From an uncultured Chryseobacterium sp. (GTDB lineage: Bacteria; Bacteroidota; Bacteroidia; Flavobacteriales; Weeksellaceae), in assembly GCA_913776245.1 (NCBI GenBank), contig CAJYLO010000025.1:124001-188000 (forward strand): a DNA stretch of 64,000 nucleotides, written 5' to 3'. The stretch's first letter is position 1, and each line of letters begins with the position of its first letter. Of the stretch, positions 15,799 through 26,400 are shown piece after piece. The position numbers and the translations under genes were made by a program. Below the pieces are notes generated by a model. The model was not told where the DNA came from and made no database searches. It saw only the letters and a program-made list of their open reading frames with translations.

Positions 15799-16929
15799 TT
15801 AAATTTCGAAGATTTTACTTTCCTCATTGATGCGCCGGACTACATTTTCTGTCCGTTCTTTGTGCGTATCCGTAATAAAGATCTGTCCGAAATTTTCTTT
15901 ATTGACCAATTCTATTAATTGAGAAACTCTGTTATCATCAAGCTTATCAAAAATATCATCCAAGAGAAGGATCGGAGATTTACCCGTCAGTTCCTTGATT
16001 CTGTTGATCTGTGCCAGTTTCAAAGAAATCAGAAATGATTTCTGCTGGCCCTGAGAACCGATTTTTTTAATAGAATTACCATTCATCCCGAACAGCAAAT
16101 CGTCCTTATGTGTTCCTTTGGAAGTATAGGTCAAAACTCTGTCTTTATCTATCGAATTGGACAAAAGTTCCTTAAAAAATCTGTCCGGCTGAGCAGAGTC
16201 GAAGCCTTCCAGGAGATGCGATTCATAAATAACATTCACGATTTCTTTTCCACCGGAAATAATTTCGTAAAAATGCTGAAAAATAGGATTCAGTTTTTCA
16301 ACAAAGTCTTTTCTTTTTTCGAAAATCCTGGTTCCGAACATGGAAACCGGATCATCATAAATTTCCAGAGAATCTTTGTCAAAATATTTGTTTTTCGCAA
16401 AATTCTTCAGTAAAGCATTTCTCTGCTGAATCGTTTTCTGATATTGGATCAGATCAAAAAGATAGGAAGAATCGGTCTGGGAAATCATCGCATCCAGAAA
16501 TTTCCTGCGGCTTTCCCCGGAATCAGAAATCAAATTGGAATCATACGGCGAGATCATCACACTTGGCAGATAACCAATATGATCTGCTAACCGGTCATAA
16601 GTTTTATCATTTTTTTTAATGACTTTTTTGGATTCTTTCGGCTGCAGAATTCTGATAATATCTTCTTTTTCGTCATTTTGAATTTCGGCATCGATAACGA
16701 AAAAATCCAACATCTCCTGACTTCCTTCATCTGACTTCTGACTCAAAATATTATTGAGATCTGAATTACCAAGAAAACTCTTGCCAACAGAAAGATAATG
16801 AAGTGCATCCAGAACATTGGTCTTCCCTACGCCGTTGTCTCCTACAAAACAATTGATCTGCGGTGAAAACTCAAATGACTTTTCCCGGTGATTTTTAAAA
16901 TTGATGAGCGAAAGTTTGTTGATAATCAT
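15799..16929 (-). CDS. recF: RecF, DNA gap-repair ATPase
   Basis: The product has 376 residues. Walker A GDNGVGKT is at 30-37, the ABC-type signature region GSQGQQKSFLISLKLAQ lies near residue 290, and Walker B with the D-loop is ILLLDDIFDKLD. RecF binds DNA at gaps and helps RecO and RecR load RecA. The gene follows the toxin stop codon with no gap, so it is probably the third gene of that transcript. Two short stretches of the coding sequence (16181-16206 encoding GFDSAQPD, and 16717-16744 encoding SQKSDEGSQ) read like translated intergenic repeats, but the frame and motifs are intact. Confidence 0.95.
   Translation of the reverse strand: MIINKLSLINFKNHREKSFEFSPQINCFVGDNGVGKTNVLDALHYLSVGKSFLGNSDLNNILSQKSDEGSQEMLDFFVIDAEIQNDEKEDIIRILQPKESKKVIKKNDKTYDRLADHIGYLPSVMISPYDSNLISDSGESRRKFLDAMISQTDSSYLFDLIQYQKTIQQRNALLKNFAKNKYFDKDSLEIYDDPVSMFGTRIFEKRKDFVEKLNPIFQHFYEIISGGKEIVNVIYESHLLEGFDSAQPDRFFKELLSNSIDKDRVLTYTSKGTHKDDLLFGMNGNSIKKIGSQGQQKSFLISLKLAQINRIKELTGKSPILLLDDIFDKLDDNRVSQLIELVNKENFGQIFITDTHKERTENVVRRINEESKIFEI
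16181..16206 (-). repeat. In-frame repeat fragment inside recF (GFDSAQPD)
   Basis: On the minus strand it reads GGCTTCGACTCTGCTCAGCC then GGACAG, close to the flavobacterial intergenic repeat CCTTCGACTC(C/T)GCTCAGG as I remember it. A related intergenic fragment sits at 50787-50821. Confidence 0.5.
16717..16744 (-). repeat. In-frame repeat fragment inside recF (SQKSDEGSQ)
   Basis: On the minus strand AGTCAGAAGTCAG and GGAAGTCAG form degenerate direct repeats of AGAAGTCAG, encoding a polar insert after the N-terminal lobe. Confidence 0.45.
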
Positions 16930-17244
16930 TTACTGTTTAGAGCTTAAAATTTTTAATAATTTCTCTGGGTCTTGATGGTTTTCCCAAAACAAAAAAATCT
17001 GAATGTGTTCAGAATTTGCAAAGTAAATGATGCTGTAGTTGCCAAAAATGAGGATTCTCTTATTTGTTCCTTCGATTTCTCTACCCAAATTAGGCTGGAG
17101 TTTTAATTGATTAGTCTTTTCTTTAATCCTTAATTTCAATTTTTCCGACAAACGAGTACTTCGATTTCTTTTGTTCCAATATTTAAAAATCTCATCTCTT
17201 TGGAATTTTGCTTTGTGTGACCAAATTACTTTTAATTCAGCCAT
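16930..17244 (-). CDS. RelE/ParE-family toxin
   Basis: The product has 104 residues. It is basic, with an N-terminal strand followed by helices, and ends with FLFWENHQDPEKL, close to the W-D/E-x-R/H-Q-x-P-x-x-L ending common in Bacteroidota RelE/ParE toxins. Such proteins either cut mRNA on the ribosome or poison gyrase; the sequence does not decide which. Its start overlaps the end of the preceding small acidic gene by 13 bases, as in toxin-antitoxin operons, and recF begins right after its stop codon. Confidence 0.8.
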   Translation of the reverse strand: MAELKVIWSHKAKFQRDEIFKYWNKRNRSTRLSEKLKLRIKEKTNQLKLQPNLGREIEGTNKRILIFGNYSIIYFANSEHIQIFLFWENHQDPEKLLKILSSKQ

Positions 17245-17543
17245 TCTTCATCCATTTTATCAATCTCTTCTTCTGTATAAAAACGTCCGTTTTTTATATC
17301 ATCTTCAGCCATTTTTATCATTTCCATTATAGCAGGTGGAAGTACAATTTTCTCATCTTTAAAATACTCATCCACTTCTTCCTCCGTCATTGGTTTTTCG
17401 GATTCGTAGATGGATTCCGGCTCTGCAACAATATTATTAGGTTTATCTTCAAAATTCTTCAAAAGTGAAGACAAGAAATAATAATTCTGTGATTCGCAGA
17501 TTTTCTGAATCAGTTTAATTTTAATTTCATTGATATTGTCCAT
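17232..17543 (-). CDS. Probable antitoxin partner of the RelE/ParE toxin
   Basis: The product has 103 residues and is strongly acidic in its second half (MTEEEVDEYF..., TEEEIDKMDEEWLN). The ATG at 17543 is preferred to a GTG one codon upstream. It overlaps the toxin gene by 13 bases and precedes it, the usual antitoxin position. No known DNA-binding fold is recognisable, so the antitoxin role is inferred from size, acidity and linkage. The C-terminal acidic segment could wrap the basic toxin. Confidence 0.65.
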   Translation of the reverse strand: MDNINEIKIKLIQKICESQNYYFLSSLLKNFEDKPNNIVAEPESIYESEKPMTEEEVDEYFKDEKIVLPPAIMEMIKMAEDDIKNGRFYTEEEIDKMDEEWLN

Positions 17544-17586
17544 CACGCAAAAATTTCAGTAAAGATAAAACTAATTAGACAGATAA

Positions 17587-19386
17587 TCAATTCCCGAAAT
17601 TGACAAAATGCGGAACTTCTGCTGCAAAAGAATTCATCGGCATCATATCGTTTCTGTAGCTATTAAAATCAAAAGCGGAATTATTATCAAAAGGAACTCT
17701 TGGATAATACATAAATGAAACCTGGATCCTGTTAAAAACCAGATAAGGATTATTGATGAGAACTCCTAATCCGACTTTTGTATTAACATTGGTCCTTAAC
17801 AATTTTTCATCCGGCATTCCCAGCCAGCCAAAAGCAGTTGTAATGTATGGGCTGAAGTGAAAATTTTTCCATGTTTTGTTAATGAAAAACTGCAGCTGAT
17901 ATCTTAAAACCAACTTCTTAGTTCCAATATAATCATAATTATAAACAGGGAATTCATCGTTTGCAGAAAGGTTGATCCGGTCTTTGTAAGAATAATTATT
18001 TTGTGGATTTCCCAAAGCCAAAGTTGGTGAAAAGAAATGACGGACTTTTGCAAAGTTCCAGTTTATCAGATTGGTAAAATAAGTTCCGTCTAAACGGAAT
18101 GCATCTCGATTAATTTTTTCTTCATTAAAAAAGCGTCCAAACTGTGCTTTGATATTGAAATATCCGATTTTTGTAAAATCCCCGTAAGCTGCTGAAATAC
18201 CGGCGTATGGTGTAACCTCCTTGCTTCTGGACAATAATCCTGCAGTAATATTAAATGCATTACCGTAAGGAATATCTTCCGGCAGATCATATTGGAAAAC
18301 CTGCTGCTGGACAGAAAATTTTCTCTGAATAAACCCAGCCGAGGCCAAAAAGCTGTTATAAGAACGAAAATAATTGAACTGATCTATTCCCGGACTATCC
18401 TTATACTGATAATTCTGGAATCGTCCTATTAATGCAATGTTGCTGGAGATACGTTCGGTAGGATGTGCCGAAACCGGAATCTGATAACCGCCCCAGAGAT
18501 CCTGGCTGTAAACCTTGATCTGAACTTCCGGAAATGCAGTTAGATCATCCATTGGCAGAGTTACGTTTCGCATAAAATATTCGAAAGTGAAGCCACCTGC
18601 CCATTTCGTCAGAGGCGAGAAAAAATCGCGTCTTGCACTTACGTTGATCCTTTCATTTTTAAAAAAATCACGCTCTCCCAAAATCTGCGCATTAATGTAA
18701 CTTCCGAAAAGATTATTAGCCAGATAGCTTCCATAAAAATAGTCCTGTTTTTCTTTAGAATCATTGCGGTACAGAAAATCAACTTCATGCCCAAGTCCTA
18801 AAAGGTTTTCTTCTGTTATTCCTAAACCGATCTTACTTCCGGAATAGCTCACTCTCGGTTTTAGACTCCAGGAATCCAAAACTTTCACCACCACATCAAT
18901 TGAATCGGTGGAACTGTTTTCAACAGCAATATTAACACGGTTCACAAAATTCATCTGGCGAAGAAGACGCTCGGATTCATACAATTTCTGCGCATTATAT
19001 TCTTCTCCTTTTTTAAAAAGCAGATAATTATTAACCGTTGATATCCTGGTATTGGAATGGAGATGGTTCGTAAACCAGTCGTACCATTTTGATTTTTCTT
19101 TTTTCTCTTTGGTGTTATATCCGAACGGGTCGATGGTTTCAATTTTTACATTGCGGATAAATTTCCCATCATATGATTCTTGTGACTGCTTCTCTTTTCT
19201 GGACGAAACAGATGCAGAATCTGCTTCGCGACGAAATATGAAACGGTGAAGAAATTTTGTAAATTTTCTTTTATCTGAAAACTCCTCAATCTTATAATAA
19301 ATCGAATCTTTTTTCTCCTGCGCCTGAGCAACGGAAACGAAACTTAAAAAGAATATTATGAAGAGAATAGATTTGTTATTGAACAT
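17587..19386 (-). CDS. Omp85/POTRA-like outer membrane protein
   Basis: The product has 599 residues. It has a signal peptide (cleavage after AQAQ, about residue 23) and a POTRA-like segment at about residues 75-175 (FIRNVKIET...; SERLLRQMNFVNRVNI; DVVVKVLDSWSL). The rest is beta-barrel sequence with many Tyr/Asn/Gly-rich strands. This fits a small Omp85-superfamily or surface-antigen protein that inserts or transports proteins or lipids at the outer membrane. It is much shorter than BamA, with one or two POTRA units, so it is not BamA itself. The start ATG lies 10 bases downstream of the stop of the UbiA-like gene, so the two may be co-transcribed. Confidence 0.75.
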   Translation of the reverse strand: MFNNKSILFIIFFLSFVSVAQAQEKKDSIYYKIEEFSDKRKFTKFLHRFIFRREADSASVSSRKEKQSQESYDGKFIRNVKIETIDPFGYNTKEKKEKSKWYDWFTNHLHSNTRISTVNNYLLFKKGEEYNAQKLYESERLLRQMNFVNRVNIAVENSSTDSIDVVVKVLDSWSLKPRVSYSGSKIGLGITEENLLGLGHEVDFLYRNDSKEKQDYFYGSYLANNLFGSYINAQILGERDFFKNERINVSARRDFFSPLTKWAGGFTFEYFMRNVTLPMDDLTAFPEVQIKVYSQDLWGGYQIPVSAHPTERISSNIALIGRFQNYQYKDSPGIDQFNYFRSYNSFLASAGFIQRKFSVQQQVFQYDLPEDIPYGNAFNITAGLLSRSKEVTPYAGISAAYGDFTKIGYFNIKAQFGRFFNEEKINRDAFRLDGTYFTNLINWNFAKVRHFFSPTLALGNPQNNYSYKDRINLSANDEFPVYNYDYIGTKKLVLRYQLQFFINKTWKNFHFSPYITTAFGWLGMPDEKLLRTNVNTKVGLGVLINNPYLVFNRIQVSFMYYPRVPFDNNSAFDFNSYRNDMMPMNSFAAEVPHFVNFGN

Positions 19387-19395
19387 TCGGATATT

Positions 19396-20166
19396 TTAAC
19401 AAAACTGCAATATCAATTTATAAGCCAAAAAGCACAACAAAGGAAGACCACTACAGCTTTCCACCCAAAAATCAAAATAAACTTCCCGATTACTATTTTC
19501 AGAAAAATAAATTAGTAAAAATGTGATAATTATAGTCAGAAAAAAACACATTGAAAAAGTCAAATCCAGATAGAAAACACTTAATAAACCGGAGATAAAA
19601 ACCAATGAATAAGCCAGGAATTTAGTTTTCTGGACGCCAATGAGAATCGGGAAAGTCACTACATCATCACTATTCATATCCCGGATATCAAAAGGCAAAA
19701 CCAAAGCAGAAATAAATAACCAGGTAATCATGAAAATCTCCCAGTCAAATTCCGGAAGAATAAGCCAGGAATTAATCAAAGCCCAGGTCAGTCCAACATA
19801 AAAAACCTTGAATAATGGAATCTTTCTAATAAATTTCTCAAGGAAAAAAGAATTATAAAGCAATCCGAGAATCACAATAACCGCCCATTTCAAAAGTCGG
19901 ATTTCATTATGATTCCTGAGAATCAGGATGACACTGACAATCCCGCAAATGCAATTGAAAATCAGAATCTTGAAGAATATTTTTTTATCATACTGGTATT
20001 TGGTGTAGAGATAACCGCTGAAATACGTAATGAAAATCAAAAGTAAAGTCGGCCAACGGAATATGTTTTGCTCCAGCATAAAATAGGCAGCCAGACAAGT
20101 TCCCATCAAAGAAACATAGATCTGACTGTCAATAACATATTTTTTTGCTAAATTTAAAATCGACAT
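19396..20166 (-). CDS. UbiA-like polytopic membrane protein
   Basis: The product has 256 residues with about eight transmembrane helices. The loop LPFDIRDMNSDD (about residues 156-167) resembles the second Asp-rich motif of UbiA prenyltransferases, and the KVFYVGLTWAL segment is typical of the family. The first Asp-rich motif (NDxxDxxxD) is not evident; the equivalent loop reads YTKYQYDKK. It may be a divergent or non-catalytic member. Substrate unknown. Confidence 0.6.
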   Translation of the reverse strand: MSILNLAKKYVIDSQIYVSLMGTCLAAYFMLEQNIFRWPTLLLIFITYFSGYLYTKYQYDKKIFFKILIFNCICGIVSVILILRNHNEIRLLKWAVIVILGLLYNSFFLEKFIRKIPLFKVFYVGLTWALINSWLILPEFDWEIFMITWLFISALVLPFDIRDMNSDDVVTFPILIGVQKTKFLAYSLVFISGLLSVFYLDLTFSMCFFLTIIITFLLIYFSENSNREVYFDFWVESCSGLPLLCFLAYKLILQFC

Positions 20167-20231
20167 TTTACTTTAACAAATGTCGGAAAAATTGTTCTAA
20201 ATAGATGAAGTTTAAAATATTAAAAAAAATA

Positions 20232-20358
20232 TTAAACCACAAAAGTCATAAAAGAAAACCTTGCAAAAAGAGGAAAAAAACTCTTTTTATAACCAATTAC
20301 TTTTTGAGCTTTCATAAACTTAAGAAAACAAAAACTTTTGTAACTTTTGTGGTTTTAA
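20232..20358. repeat. Palindromic repeat, ACCACAAAAGT family
   Basis: TTAAACCACAAAAGTCATAA at the left is answered by AACTTTTGTGGTTTTAA at the right, about 85 bases apart. It fills most of the 292-base gap ahead of the macroglobulin gene. A 65-codon ORF across it (20205-20402) is low-complexity and not believed. Confidence 0.7.
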
Positions 20359-20458
20359 TTCAAATTCAAAAAAAATTGTTTCCCTTTCCAACCTTACGAT
20401 AAAATAATGCATCTTTAATAAAGTGATTCTTTCACTCAAGAAAAAATAAAAACAACTT

Positions 20459-23400
20459 ATGAAAATCCTGAAATCCCTATTTGTACTGCTATTGATATTT
20501 GTAACTATGAATTTTTCAGCACAAAACTATTACGACCAGCAATGGAAAAAAATCGAAGATAATTATAATAAGGGAACATACAAATCTAATCTTCCGATTA
20601 TTCTCGAAATACAAAATCAGGCTGTGAAAGATAATAATTCTATTCAGTTGATTAAATCTCTGAAGGCAGAATTCAGTATTACAAAACAGACTTATGATGA
20701 TGCGAAGAATGAAGAAAACTCCAAATTCTTTTCGAAACTTCAAAACACAGAAACTAAATTAAAAGGTGATGAAAAACAATTGTTTCATCTTCTGACTTTG
20801 GAATTCATTAAAGATTATTACCAGAATAATTCCTGGAAAATTAATCAGAAAACCAATATTGATAATCCTGATTTATCACAAATTGAAACCTGGAGTAAGT
20901 TGGATTTTAAGAACTATTTGTCCAAAAATTATTCGGATCTGGAAAAAGACAATGCTGCTTTGAGAAAAATCCAAATGAAAAAGTACAGCGAAATTTTTGA
21001 GGATTCTGATAATCTCGATTATTTCCCGACACTTTCTGATTGGTACAATTATAACTATATCGATTTTCTCAGAAATCAAAACTTGTTTACCCCGAACGAA
21101 CTGAAAGTCAATTCCACACAAATCAATGGGATTTCTGATTCGGAAATCAATTCTCTTTCCGGGAATCCGCAATTGTATTTCAGACATCAAAAAATCAATT
21201 ATCAATGCGAATTCAATAACTGCAAAGACAAACTTGCTCAACTTGAAAAACTGGTTGAAGACGAATCTGTAAAAGGCGATTACAAAGTCTTGATTATTGA
21301 TGATATCATAGAAATCCTTCAGGAAAAACAGGATTACAAAGCGGCTTTAGTGCGGATTGATATGGTAAAACAACTTTATCCGAAATCAAAGTTTCTGAAT
21401 AATATTGTTAATAAAGAAAATCAAATCAAAAATCCTCAACTTAATATATTTTATGAAAAAGAAAACCAATCCAACAAACCAATTCACATCGTTGCAGAAG
21501 GAAAAAATGTTCAGCAATTTTCTTTGAATATTTATGAGGTCAAAGATGATACGCAAGGTTTTCTGAATCACGTTTTTGATTCTTACAAAACACCATTTGC
21601 GAAAGTCAAAAAAACGTTAGTAAGGAAAGACCAATTCACGCTTCCTGAATCTTTTGATTTCAAAACGCATAAAACATCTTTGGAACTGAAAGCACTTCCT
21701 GCAGGGATTTATTTGGCTGAATATGTTGTTGAAAACTCGGTTCAGAAAAGTTTTTATTTTATCGTTTCTGATTCTAAAATTATTTATTCTAAAAAAGATG
21801 ATAACAATCCAAAAAAGAATATTCTGAAATTGGTAAATAATGAGAACGGAAAAGCTTTTATGAATGAAAATCTGGAAATTACAGAATATGTAAGAGGAAA
21901 ACCAATCGTAAAATATTCTGTAAAAACCGATGCTTCCGGCAATTTCCAAATTCCAAATTCTGAGAATAAAGAATATTACAGAAATTTTCTTGTGAAAAAC
22001 GGAAACAATTATTCGATGATAAATGTTTACGGTTATGATAATTACAATAATCAAAACAAATCTCAAAATCAGGAATCAGCCCAAATTTTCCTTGACAGAA
22101 AAATCTACAGACCAGGTCAAATTGTTTATTTCAAAGTCAATGCTACAGGAATCAACGGCGAAACCCAAAAAGTAAAAGTCCTCGAAAGAGTTCCGTTGAA
22201 TATTATTTTGAATGATGCCAACGGCGAAGAATTACAGACTTTGAAACTGACTACTAACGAATTCGGTTCTGTCAACGGCAGTTTTACGCTTCCTAAAAAT
22301 AAGCTGAATGGGAGTTTCAATATTGAAGTTGATAATGATGATGACAATTCCGATTATAATATTTCAGGCTATACGGACTTCCAGGTTGAGGAATATAAAC
22401 GTCCCAAGTTTGAAGTGACTTTTGAACCTCTAAAAGACGAATATAAATACGGTCAAACCATAGAACTGAAAGGAAAAGCGATGATGTTTTCCGGCATTCC
22501 TTTGAGCAATTCGACTGTGAATTATGAAATCAAAAAACAGAATATCCGTTGGCGATATTTTTGGTGGTATCCACGCGGGAATGACAACGAAAATTCGATT
22601 TTGGGTAATGTGAAAACCAATGAAAAAGGCGAATTTACCATCAAAGTAGAATTGAAAAAAGATGAAACGCTGGAAGGGATTCAGATTGACAATTACGCGA
22701 TCAATGCTTCTGTGACGGACATTAATGGCGAAACTCAATCTGCGAATACCAACGTGAAAGTTGCTTCCGTTTCTCATTACATCACTGCCACTGAAATTGG
22801 AAATACTTTTTCCGACGAAACTGTAAAATTAAATGTTGATACTAAAAATTACAGCGACCAGATTCTGAAAAAATCCTACAACATAAAGCTTGAAAAACTG
22901 GAAGAACCAAAACAGATTTTCAGAGAGAATTTTGCGTCTGTTGTTCAGGATTTGCCACAATTATCAAAGAATGAATTCGTACAGAAATTCCCTCACGACA
23001 GGTTTGATAAAAATGATGATGTGAAGAATTGGAAAGTTGAGAAAGTTGTTTTAAATGAAATAAAAAATCCTGTCATTCAGAACACAGACGGAAAGTCTGC
23101 GAACGAAGTTCTGAAGCGCAGTGAAGAATCTAAAGATTCCTCGTCCCTCGGAATGACAAACGAAAAACTGAATCTTGGGAAACTGGAAGCCGGAGCTTAT
23201 AAACTTCAGCTTTATAATATCGAGGGAAAAGACACGATAAAAACGGAGCAGTTTTTCAAAGTTTGGGACAAAAAATCGCTGGGTCAAAGTCAAAATCCGT
23301 TTTTGGAAGTGATTAAACCAACGCAGGATTTCAAGCGAGGCGAAAAAGCAAAAGTCTTTGTTTATTCGGCCGTTCCGGATGCTTTGGTCAATATTTTTAT

Positions 23401-26400
23401 TCAAAACGGAAAAGGAGAAACCGTGACGGAAAGCAAATCTTTCAAAAACGGAATTCTGGAATATGAAACTTTGATTCCGAAAGATGAAAGTATCTCAAGA
23501 GTAAATTTACAATTTCAATTGGTTGCATTTAATGACGTAAAAACAGAATCGGTTGATTTGAAGATCGCTGACACTAAGGATGATCTGAAAATTGAAACAG
23601 TGACTTTCCGGGACAAATTACAGCCGGGGCAAAAAGAAAAATGGACCATCAAAATTTCCGGTGCCGATAAAGAAAAAATCAATGCAGAAGTTTTAGCAAA
23701 TATGTATGATAAGTCGCTTGACCAATTTGCGGTTAATTCCTGGAGCTGGCAGAAGTTTTATTCGCCTTTCTATCAAAGTTCTTATGAATTAAGAAATGGC
23801 TTGGAGCAGCAATATTATAATAAGAGATTCGAATTTTTGAAGAATTATAATATTAATTCTCCGCAGTTTAATTGGTTTGATGGTAATATTTATCAATATT
23901 TTTCTGATAATAAAAATAAAATTGAAGGAGTTGTTGTTACAGCTATGGGTGTCAAAAGAGAGAAAGCAGTTTTAGGTTACTCAACAGCTCCAATTGCAGA
24001 ACAACTTAGCGGAAAAGTTGCAGGATTACAGATCTCCAGAGATACAATGAGTAAAAATAAAGAAATTGAAGAAGTCGTATTAACAGGTATAAATAAGAAA
24101 AATGGTGATTTAGACAAAATCCCTGTCCGTCAAAACCTCAATGAAACAGCATTTTTCTATCCGAATCTCTTGACAGACAAAGACGGAAATGTGTCATTTG
24201 AATTCACTTCTCCGGAAGCTTTGACTCAATGGAAACTGATGTTTTTAGCGCATACAAAAGATGCAAGAGCTGCAATTCTGGAGAAAACGGTGGTGACACA
24301 AAAAGATTTTTCGATTACGCCCAATTATCCAAGATTCCTGCGCGAAGGCGATGAACTGAATCTTCAGACCAAAATATCAAGTCTGGTCAATCAAAAATTA
24401 ACCGGTTTCGCACAATTGCAGATTTTAGATGCGTTTACGAATGAAGATATTTCGGACAAATTCGGAATTACTCAATTAACAGCAGTTTCCGGATATAATA
24501 AAGAACAGTCTTTTTCACTGACTGAAAATGGAAACACATTTGCAACCTGGAAACTGAAAGTGCCGAATAATGTGTCTTCCATCATCATTAAAATAGTTGC
24601 AAAAGCCGGCAACTTCTCTGACGGCGAGCAAAAGGCCATTGCAATTCTCCCAAACAGAATGCTGATGACAGATGCTCTTCCGATTTTTGTGAAAGAAGGT
24701 CAGACGAAAACGTTTACTTTGGAAAATTTGAAACATTCTAATTCTAAAACCTTGACCAATGTTTCCAATACTTTGGAACTGACTACGAATCCGATTTGGG
24801 ACATTATGTTTGCGCTGCCAAGCCTTAAAGATGATGCCAATAATTCTGCGGATGTCGTTTTCAATAAATGGTTTGCGGATGTTTTGGCTTCGGAGATTTT
24901 CAAAGCGAATCCGAAAATGAAAACCGTTTTCGATGAATACCAGTCCAAAGGGCTTTTGACTTCGAATCTGGAGAAAAATCAGGAACTGAAACAATTATTA
25001 TTGGACGAAACGCCTTGGGTTCTGGAAAGTAAAAATGAGACAGAACAAATGCAAAAATTAGCAAGATTATTCGATGCGAATACAATGCGAAATTCAATCC
25101 AAAATGATTGGTCAGAATTGGTAAAATTGCAAAATCCTGATGGTGGATTCAGCTGGTATCAAGGTTATCCGAGTTCTTATTACACCTCGCTTTATATTCT
25201 TAAAAATCTTGGCAGAATTAATGAATGGCTGAAAGGCAATCTTTCTGATTACCAAAGTTCCGAGCAAAAAGAAATGGTCAAAAAACTGGTTTCGTATGTG
25301 GATAATGAAGTCAATAAATATTGGTCTTCTACTATAAATAAAACAAAGGACAATGTGATCAATAACTTTGTGTTGGACTATCTGGACACCAGAAATTACT
25401 GGGAAAAAGAATATCCTCTGAAAGCTGAAGGTGCTAAATTAAAATCTGCAGTCATATCAAAAGCTAAGACCGAAAAAATCACTGATTTCACATTTTTCGG
25501 ATTGCATCGGCTGGCAATCTTATTCAACAATTATGGATTGAAAGAAGTGTCCAAAAAATTCCTGACTTATCTTAAAGAAACTTCGACAGAAATAGAAACT
25601 CAAGGCATTTATTGGAAACAGAACCTGAATGACTGGGGTTGGTATTCTTCCAAAACCGTGAACCACGCCGGCGCTTTGGAAGCGTTCCAGAAACTGTCGC
25701 CGAATGATGAAAATTTCATCGAAGAAATGAAAATCTGGCTGATTACTCAGAAAGAAGTGAATTCCTGGGGAAGCTCGCGTGGCACCGCAGAAGTGATTTT
25801 TACGATTCTGAATTCCGGAAAATCATGGACATCTCCAGCATCTGACAAAGCGGAAATCACTTGGGGCGGAAAACAGATCAATCCGCAAACACAGACCACT
25901 GGTTATGTAAAACAAACTGTGACTTCTGACCAATTAAACAAAAATCTTTCAATAGTTACAATTAAAAAAGAAAGCTCAGGAATTGTGCAGGGTGGATTAT
26001 TCTGGCAGTATTATGAAGATCTTGATAAAATCAAATCTTCGGAAAATTATATCTCAATAACTAAAGAATTGTACAAAAAAGTGAAGACTGAAAACGGTGA
26101 ACAATTAATTAAAATCAATGAAAGTTCACCTATTAAAGTCGGAGATAAAGTGACGGTAAGAATGATTCTTAATACAGACAGAAATATGGAATTCATTCAC
26201 CTGAAAGATATGCGTGCTGCTGGTTTTGAACCTTTGGATGTGATTTCCGGTTACGAATGGAAAAATAATTTAGGCTATTATCAGTCCACGAAAGATGCTT
26301 CCACCAATTTCTACATAGAATATATGCCAAAAGGAAAATATATCTTCGATTACGATTATGTTGCAAACGCAAGTGGAAAATTCTCAAACGGAATTACTAT

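Noticed and set aside
15652-15918. 88-codon plus-strand ORF
   Set aside because: It covers the long repeat and the antisense end of recF.
20205-20402. 65-codon plus-strand ORF ahead of the macroglobulin gene
   Set aside because: It lies across a palindromic repeat, is lysine-rich low complexity and resembles no family.
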